Below, piece by piece: positions 58,205 to 64,000 of a DNA stretch of 64,000 nt. The DNA lies in the NCBI GenBank assembly GCA_001247695.2, contig LGRX02027092.1, positions 1-64,000 on the forward strand, written 5' to 3'. Each line of letters starts with the position of its first letter. Position 1 is the first letter of the stretch. The notes beneath the pieces were generated by a model that saw only the letters and a program-made list of their open reading frames with translations, made no database searches and was not told where the DNA came from. Made by a program: the position numbers and the translations under genes. The DNA comes from Cymbomonas tetramitiformis (lineage: Eukaryota; Chlorophyta; Pyramimonadophyceae; Pyramimonadales; Pyramimonadaceae).

Positions 58205-61200
58205 TCATGATCGCCTCTTGTGTCTTGCACCTTTCGGTCGTGAACCATCATCGTCGATGCACTCGAAAAAGTCAGCCTTTAAATCAAATATCACCGCCGT
58301 CTTCATCACAGGATGTTTCTTGATTACAACTTGGTGCTCAATTTGAGCCGCCAGGATGAATGGATCAGTAGTGTCCCAAGGTGGCTCGGGATCATCCGGG
58401 TCGTATGTGTACACCACCTTTGCGGTATTGTCCGGCCCGTACTTCGAGTTTAGCTTGGCAAACCGTTTTGTCGTCGCTTGGTTGAATTCAGGGAACCACT
58501 TTCCCTTCACAAGAATGTACTCTTTCGCGGCCAAGTCGACCTTGTAGATGCTATCGACCATGGCGTACCTGCGAGTTGGAGCCACAATACTCTATAGTAA
58601 GAATCCCCGAAGACGTCGAGAAGACACGCAGAAGACATTCGGTACATATTCTGCGCACATTCACCAAAACGTAATGCACGGACGCACCGGTCAGTCTCGA
58701 TTTCCTCGGGCCTTTGATGTTTCTCCAGAGAAAAAGGCTCGGAAGTAACGTTGACAAGTTTTCTTCGTCTTGTCCTGAGCTGCCGTGCGATAGCAAACTC
58801 CTCGAACCACGACCGAGCCGAAAGATTGACACACGCGAGGAGGCCCTTCGACGAGTGCCGCTTCATTCTCCGTGAATGGTCTCCCCAGCCAGACCTTGGG
58901 GTCGCTACCGTGCATATGCAACGGCACATACATCAGGCGAGACGCTCCGGCATGTGCGCCAATACGTCTCCGAACCATATGGTTTTCCCTGCGAATGTAT
59001 ACGTGCACAGTGTCAGGACATGTATTTACCAAAGACGTGTGGAAGATGCCTAGAAGATATATGAAACGTCTTCCAGGCACCTTATGGGTTTCATTTTTTA
59101 CTTACCTCTTGCAGTAGGTGACGTAGTCGTCGAATTTTGCCTTCAACTTGCGGTATTGGGGCACGTTGCCATGCATCCACAGCTCCAGCGCTTTCGTTTC
59201 AGCGCGGGAGAGTACATGACGCTTGCCTTGTGTTCCCAAAACCACGGTGTTCGGCGCCCTCAACGGTGCGGTGGTCAAGAACCGGAGCACGGGTGACCGG
59301 GTGGGATTGGTGGTTGCCTCCCGCCGGCGACGAAGTACCAAGATTAACCCTCGCACCACATGTACCATCCGGTACCGCCCGAAGCCTTGCATAACACTCT
59401 GAACCGGATATGCATTGTTCTTCACCCACCTTCGAATCTTCCCATTGAATGATTCGAACACGTACATCCATGTCCCCCGTATTGGACCATACATGAGGAG
59501 TTGGTCGGGGAAGTGGGAAAGCAAATGCGTGTTGATGACCAGCCAGTCAGGTGAGCCATCGCGCTCGAGTGACTTGAAGAACTCATCCACCAGATTTTGA
59601 AGCTTAGGAACATCCTGCAAAATCACCAAATAAAAGGTAATTAAGGAAGACGTTTGGAATGTACTCGGAACGTATTCGGGATGTCTTCCAGATGTCTTCC
59701 GTACCTTACAGCCTACAAGCTCCGAAGTGAGCTCTCTCGTTATGACCGTCAACTGCCCGATCAAGTCTTCAAGCATGTTTTTCGAGTAGCCCTCGTCTCT
59801 ATCCCAAGACGCTAGCACGCTCATGATGCCCGCTTGTAGCATTTTCAACGCCTTCGTGACACTTGAGCATCTTCGGTCCGGTGTTCGTGCCGTTCGGACG
59901 CAACATCTTCTTATGGCCTTGCCCCCATTTGACCATTGTGATTTGTGATGACCATTTGTAATTAATTAGCAATAATCAAGATTGTGTGCATTTGTTGAAA
60001 TTGAAGGGAAAATGCGAAAGTGCAATTTTACATATGTCATTTTGCTCTACGGTTAGATTTCCAAAATTTCAATCTCAGCTAATTTTGATCTACGTTAGTT
60101 TTCTGATTTCAGTTTTTGGAATGCTTGATTTCAGATTTTTTACATTCGTCATTTTGCTCTACGTTAGATTTCCGATTTTCAATTTTGGCTAATTTGGCTC
60201 TATGTTGGATGTCAGTTTTCAGTTTTTGGAATGCTCCATTTCAGACTTTTGCATTTGTCATTTTGCTCTATGTTAGATTTTCGAAATTTCAATTTTGGCT
60301 GATTTTGCTCTACGTTAGATTTCAGGTTTCAGTTTTTTGAATGCTTGATTTCAGATTTTACAAACCAATTTCAGATTTTTATATGTGTCATTTTGCTCCA
60401 TATTAGATTTCCGATTTTCAGTTTTGGCTGATTTTGCTCTACGGTGGATTTCAGATTTCAGTTTTGGAATGCTTGATTTCAGATTCTGCTATTGTCATTT
60501 TGCTCTACGTTAGATTTACCGAAGTCCATGAGCCCGGAAGATGCGCAGAAGACGCTCGGAACGTCTTCGGAACGACTTCCGATGGAGCGTGCATGCATAC
60601 ATCTTTCATGGAGATACGGGCATGCCGTGGCAACCGGTTCGCACCTTCGTGTTGGCATCTCCGGGGGAGGGTCCTCGGGCTCATGGACTTCGGTATAGGT
60701 CATGTCCACAACTTCATCCATCGGGGCCGGAGGTGAAGGTGAAAGCCTTTGCGGATTCATCCGCCTATCCCCATCACTCACAAGCTCCGGAGGACGATGA
60801 TATGGTTCGCCCGATGCGATTGCATCCCGTATCTTCAACACCATTCCTTGGAGGTTGACGCCAATGGGAGGCTCAAGCAGCCACTTATGTTGTCGAAAGT
60901 GCACCGTGCCCGGATCATCGGCCAAGTCCAATGGATCGGAGAAAATGTCCTCCCACGTATGCTCCTTAAAGCCCGGTTCATGCAAGTCTGAAATTGCTTG
61001 CACATAGCCAAAAAACTCTTGAACCGAGAAAAGCACATTAGTGGGCTCGGCTAAGCCGAAAGGTGGCCGGTTGCTTTGACGCGGCACGCAAATACGAACC
61101 GCGTCCTCGTGATCTTCAGCCCTGCGAAAACATTGTGATGGTGAATTCATAGAAGACACGTGGAAGACGTCCGGAAGTTGCGCAGAAGATGCTCCACACA

Positions 61201-61544
61201 TCTTCGGTTGTATGCATTTCAAACTGCATAAATGTGCATGATAGATGCATGTGGGTTATGGAGACAAGCAAGCACCTTGTTGCAGGGGAATGCTCATGAA
61301 TGTAGACGGATTCCCCGAGCCATGCCGTCATCTCATGATCCAGCTCGTGGGATGGCGACACCGTAGACAACCAATCGTGCACCGCTGCCATCTTCCCCTT
61401 CAAGACCTCCGGCTTGGATTGACGGAAGACCTCCGCCGCGGATTCGGGGGGGGGTTTAGTGAGCATCGCTCGTTTGAAGGACGACATTTTGGTCTTTGGG
61501 GGCGCTTCCCCCTTTTGGAGATGCGCGGCACGTTTACTTGCCAT
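58205..61544 (-). pseudogene. CACTA-type transposase gene with DUF4218- and DUF4216-like parts, probably defective
   Basis: Inferred exons (minus): 61544-61276, 61121-60645, ~59848-59705, 59614-59106, 58988-~58750, 58568-58205, with GT-AG borders and matching phases at most junctions. Exon 59614 has THLLSHFPDQLLMYGPIRGT and WMYVFESFNGKIRRWVKNNA, the DUF4218 pattern of TNP2 transposases. Exon 58988 has SFGSVVVRGVCYRTAAQDKT, matching the segment after it. Exon 58568 has DPFILAAQIEHQVV, like DUF4216. The catalytic DDE (Transposase_21) part expected before DUF4218 is absent; 60.0-60.5 kb is AT-rich repeat. A TGA near 58710 and an indel near 59840 are further damage. Every intron contains GAAGAC repeats. 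Confidence 0.65.
60036..60510. repeat. ~110-bp tandem repeat (GTCATTTTGCTCTACGTTAG)
   Basis: Units start at 60036, 60148, 60257, 60387 and 60494. Each holds GCTCTACGTTAGATTTC twice. AT-rich, no ORF. It occupies the place where the transposase catalytic exon would be expected. Confidence 0.85.
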
Positions 61545-61589
61545 TCTATCTCCTATACAAAGGACACTTGACCAAGGTAGTGCGGAGGG

Positions 61590-61905
61590 CATCCTGAAGA
61601 CAAACACTCAGAAGACGTTCAGAAGTCACTCAGAAGACACGCGGAAGACATCTCCCGACATCTTCCGGACGTCTTCTTGACTGTGCTTGCGGAAGATACC
61701 CCAGATACCTTCTGTACATCTTCCAGACGCCTTCGGGAAATATATGTCTTCCTGAACCCAGAAGAGGTGCGGAAGACACGCGGAAGACACGCGGAAGACA
61801 CATAGAAGACACGCGGAAGACATTTTTTTGACATCTTCCGGACGTCTTCTTGACTGTGCTTGCGGAAGATACCCCAGATATCTTCTGTACATCTTCCGGT
61901 TGTCT
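61590..61905. repeat. GAAGAC array with internal ~200-bp direct repeat
   Basis: GACATCTTCCGGACGTCTTC TTGACTGTGC occurs at about 61658 and 61830, each followed by the same CTTGCGGAAGATACCCCAGA text. Dense GAAGACACGCG words lie between. Confidence 0.85.
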
Positions 61906-61906
61906 T

Positions 61907-62129
61907 AGAGATGTCTTTGAGGAAGACATGTCTTCTGGAAATCTGCAACTTGTAGAAGTTCCCGTCAACGTCTTAACACCCCTCTTCGGGGCTAGGTAGA
62001 CATTAGAAGACGCGTAGAAGATCGTCAAAAAAATGAGGAAGACGCCCCGAAGAGGGGTGTTAAGACGTTGACGGGAACTTCTACAAGTTGCAGATTTCCA
62101 GAAGACATGTCTTCCTCAAAGACATCTCT
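61907..62129. repeat. 86-bp perfect inverted repeat, 51-nt spacer
   Basis: 61907-61992 and 62044-62129 are exact complements (AGAGATGTCTTTGAGGAAGA ... CCTCTTCGGGGC). No mismatch found by eye. Contains GAAGACATGTCTTC. Recently formed or maintained. Confidence 0.9.
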
Positions 62130-62907
62130 GGAGGGTAACAAGATGCACAGAAGATATCTGGGGGGTCTTCCGTATGTCTTTTTGTTTTTTTTTGTTTTTT
62201 TTTGAAAAAAGCTTTAAAAATCGCGAAAAAACAAAAAAAACATATAAGGTGCACAATACTGGGCATAATTGTGTGGTGTAGGTAGAAGTGCAAAAAAACA
62301 AGTGGTTTGTTCGGGAGAGGGGCAAACGTACCAAGTTACTAAGTTAAAACGGCCGACGAATTTGGTAGAAGAAACTGCTCTTGTTTTAGAGCACCATCCC
62401 TCCTAGCAACGGTCGAACAGTCGATCACGCGCGCAGTGAGTCGCGTGAGACGTGATGACTGCACGATACCGCGGATAGCAAACCCGGAAAATCTGCCAGC
62501 GCTGCGCTGCGCTGGTGTCAGGTGTGGCGCTGGCGTGTGGTCGCGGTCGTGGTCAGGCGTCATCGTCAGCTAGCATTAGCATCGCATCGCATCGCATCGC
62601 ATCGTCAGGCCCAGCGCAGGGGAGTGAGCACGAGCACCGCACCGCACCGCACATCGACATGACCGTTCGAGTTTGAATTTTATTTAACGTTGAAGTGAAA
62701 TTTGCATCTACCACTTTTACACCTGCATCCAACTCAATTCCACCGCAGCCTCGTTTTCCGCGGACTGCTGCTGGGTGAAGTGGTCCTTTTAAAATAGTTC
62801 GTCTAACAGAAAAACGTTGCACAACGCAATACTTCACTAGTGATTGCGGGTGCTTTTCGTGCCTTGGTTTTTTTACGCGCACTTCGGCGTGCTTAGCGTC
62901 TAATTGA
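62130..62907. other. Inner right arm, no gene
   Basis: T- and A-runs (62180-62240), a GCATC microsatellite (62577-62604) and a GCACC microsatellite (62634-62654) mirror the GGTGC run of the left arm. No ORF supported. Confidence 0.6.
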
Positions 62908-62978
62908 GGTGTGAACGAGACATGTGTTCTCGCTCGTCCTTTGGACGAGATGATGTTGGTTCGATTCCAACTCACACC
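62908..62978 (+). other. tRNA-like fold, right arm (71 nt; anticodon position reads TTT)
   Basis: Acceptor GGTGTGA/TCACACC, D-stem GAGA/TCTC, anticodon stem CTCGT/ACGAG with loop CCTTTGG, variable ATGAT, T-stem GTTGG/CCAAC with loop TTCGATT, discriminator A. All stems perfect; B-box GGTTCGATTCC intact. Loop position 33 is C, not T, and the D-loop lacks GG, so it is tRNA-like rather than a sure tRNA-Lys. Confidence 0.6.
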
Positions 62979-63077
62979 ACTAGGCCTTTTTGTTTTCCTT
63001 CGGTAATCTTGTATTTCGTCTCGTACTATTTTTGCGCTTTACTAACCTTTGGTTTTGCGTTGCGCTTTGTTTTTCAG

Positions 63078-63480
63078 ATCGGCTGAAAATGACCTGCTAG
63101 TCCAAAAGGTAATTTTTCAGCCCAACCTCAACACCACAAATAAAGGTATTTGCTCTATCATCCCCTAGTGTCACACCTAAAAAATACTGCCTTTATGCGT
63201 TGTGTTTTTCCGCTTTACTAACCTTTGGTTTTGAGTTGCGCTTTGTTTTTCAGATTGGCTGGAAATGAGCAAGTGGGAAAAGCGCATTTTCAGCCCATCG
63301 CCCACAACTAGAAGAGTAAAGGTACTTACCTTACCCTTCCTAGGAATTTGTGCTTGTATTCATTGTGTGTTTTCACTCTACTAAGTGTTGGTAATTTGGT
63401 GTGCGTTGTTTTTCAGATCGGTTAAAAACGAGCGAATGGAAAACCCATGTTTTTGCGTGGTCCAAGACCTATGCCATGTG
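63078..63480 (+). repeat. Right arm: three hairpin units of ~165-176 bp
   Basis: TTTTTCAG then ATYGGYTGRAAATGA at 63078, 63254 and 63417. Units 1 and 2 end AAAG-GTA about 68 nt later. Within a unit GGCTGAAAAT pairs with ATTTTCAGCC. Looks like repeated 68-nt exons with splice signals. Confidence 0.8.
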
Positions 63481-64000
63481 TGCATGTTAGATGAACATCG
63501 TTTCTAGGTAATTAGACTAGTTGTTTAGAACATGAATGTGAAGTAGTTCTAGACACTTAGCTAGTTAGGATAATAATATGTGTGGCCCTCCTTATGATTA
63601 GGTTCTTGATTGAAAAGTAATATTGTTAAAGCAATTTTAGTCTCCAAAGCATCTTAGCCTTCCACACAAATAAATCATCTCTTGTCGTGTATCAAACGTT
63701 GAGAATATGTTTGTTAAGGATGGCGAGAAGTGTATTATGCCATACATCTTGTTTGCACTCATCCTTCTTGCAAGCTTATTTCAGCCTAAAAATATTCCTC
63801 GCGAATGCGTATACGAATGTTGAAATTTATTAGACATGCAGAAGGCATTCAGAAGATATCTTCTGAACGTTTTCTGCATGACTTCTGTACATCTTCTGAA
63901 TTCCGGAAGATGTCTTCTAGACGTCTTCCGGGTTCCAGAAGATATCTAGAAGACGTCTTCTACGCGACTTCTAATGTCTACCATCTTCTGAGTTCTGGAA
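63481..64000. repeat. Flank, then a new GAAGAC/GTCTTC array at the window edge
   Basis: 63481-63829 shows nothing recognised. From ~63838 to the end, AGAAGAYRTCTTCTGGA words repeat, outside the inverted-repeat element. The GAAGAC family is therefore not confined to it. Confidence 0.7.

Larger units (their letters stand above)
54640..63480. mobile_element. ~9-kb inverted-repeat DNA transposon, CACTA-like
   Basis: The left arm (about 54650 inward past 55214, with similarity reaching the GGTGC repeats at 55728-55750) is the diverged reverse complement of the right arm (about 63470 inward to 62634). Each arm has three ~170-bp hairpin units, then a tRNA-like fold, then the same order of GC-repeat DNA. 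Between them are a minus-strand gene with CACTA transposase parts and a plus-strand spliced gene. Outer ends with CACTA/TAGTG and target duplications were not found, so the superfamily rests on the transposase. Confidence 0.65.

Noticed and set aside
62908..62978. Bona fide tRNA-Lys(UUU) gene
   Set aside because: Stems are perfect, but C at position 33, a 7-nt D-loop without GG and the presence of a partner in the other transposon arm argue for a tRNA-like element.
57655..64000. GAAGAC arrays as CRISPR
   Set aside because: No constant repeat-spacer structure, words in both orientations at irregular spacing, and a eukaryotic context.

Overview
The window is eukaryotic nuclear DNA dominated by transposable elements. 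The evidence is spliced genes with GT-AG introns, TATA-box leaders, non-LTR and LTR retrotransposons, a CACTA-like DNA transposon and extensive mini- and microsatellites. The transposon types (a LINE with two endonucleases, a CACTA transposase with DUF4216/DUF4218-like parts, a Gag-only LTR element) fit a large green-lineage genome, probably an alga. The species cannot be fixed from sequence alone.

Layout. 1-5.7 kb: a possible LTR fragment, then the only convincing host-type gene, a nine-exon coiled-coil protein (1663-5674). 7.5-9.5 kb: a roughly 60-bp GGTACC minisatellite ending beside a tRNA-like T-arm and a palindromic TAGCTACAAAATGG array. 10.3-15.6 kb: Cys-rich ORFs around an OTU-type cysteine protease gene, probably an eroded unrecognised element. 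15.9-31.4 kb (minus strand): a very large LINE. Its 2843-codon polyprotein carries a ULP1-like protease, an APE endonuclease and reverse transcriptase. A second ORF carries RNase H and a restriction-like-endonuclease-like C-terminus. An ORF1-like protein lies upstream.

31.5-36 kb: a compact bidirectional cluster of at least six small CxxC proteins forming two paralogous families. Several genes share the same TATA box and a conserved 5' leader. This is the most novel-looking region. 36-38.3 kb: a segmental duplication fused to a truncated Gag gene. 38.3-42.3 kb: AT-rich, no genes. 42.3-49.5 kb: a degraded Ty3/gypsy-like element (Gag with CCHC knuckle, aspartic protease, RT cut off before its catalytic motifs). 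49.8-54.1 kb: a young LTR retrotransposon that encodes only Gag (TR-GAG type), with near-identical 260-bp LTRs and a target duplication. It is inserted in a tandem array and carries a nested hAT-like MITE.

54.6-63.5 kb: an inverted-repeat DNA transposon of about 9 kb. Its arms carry tandem hairpin units and one tRNA-like fold each, with compensatory base changes between the arms. Inside are a CACTA-type transposase gene whose introns are filled with GAAGAC repeats, a second spliced gene, and an 86-bp perfect palindrome.

Several ORF breaks fall in homopolymer runs (C8, G-runs, A-runs). They may be recoding sites, decay or assembly error. All domain calls are by eye, with no database search.
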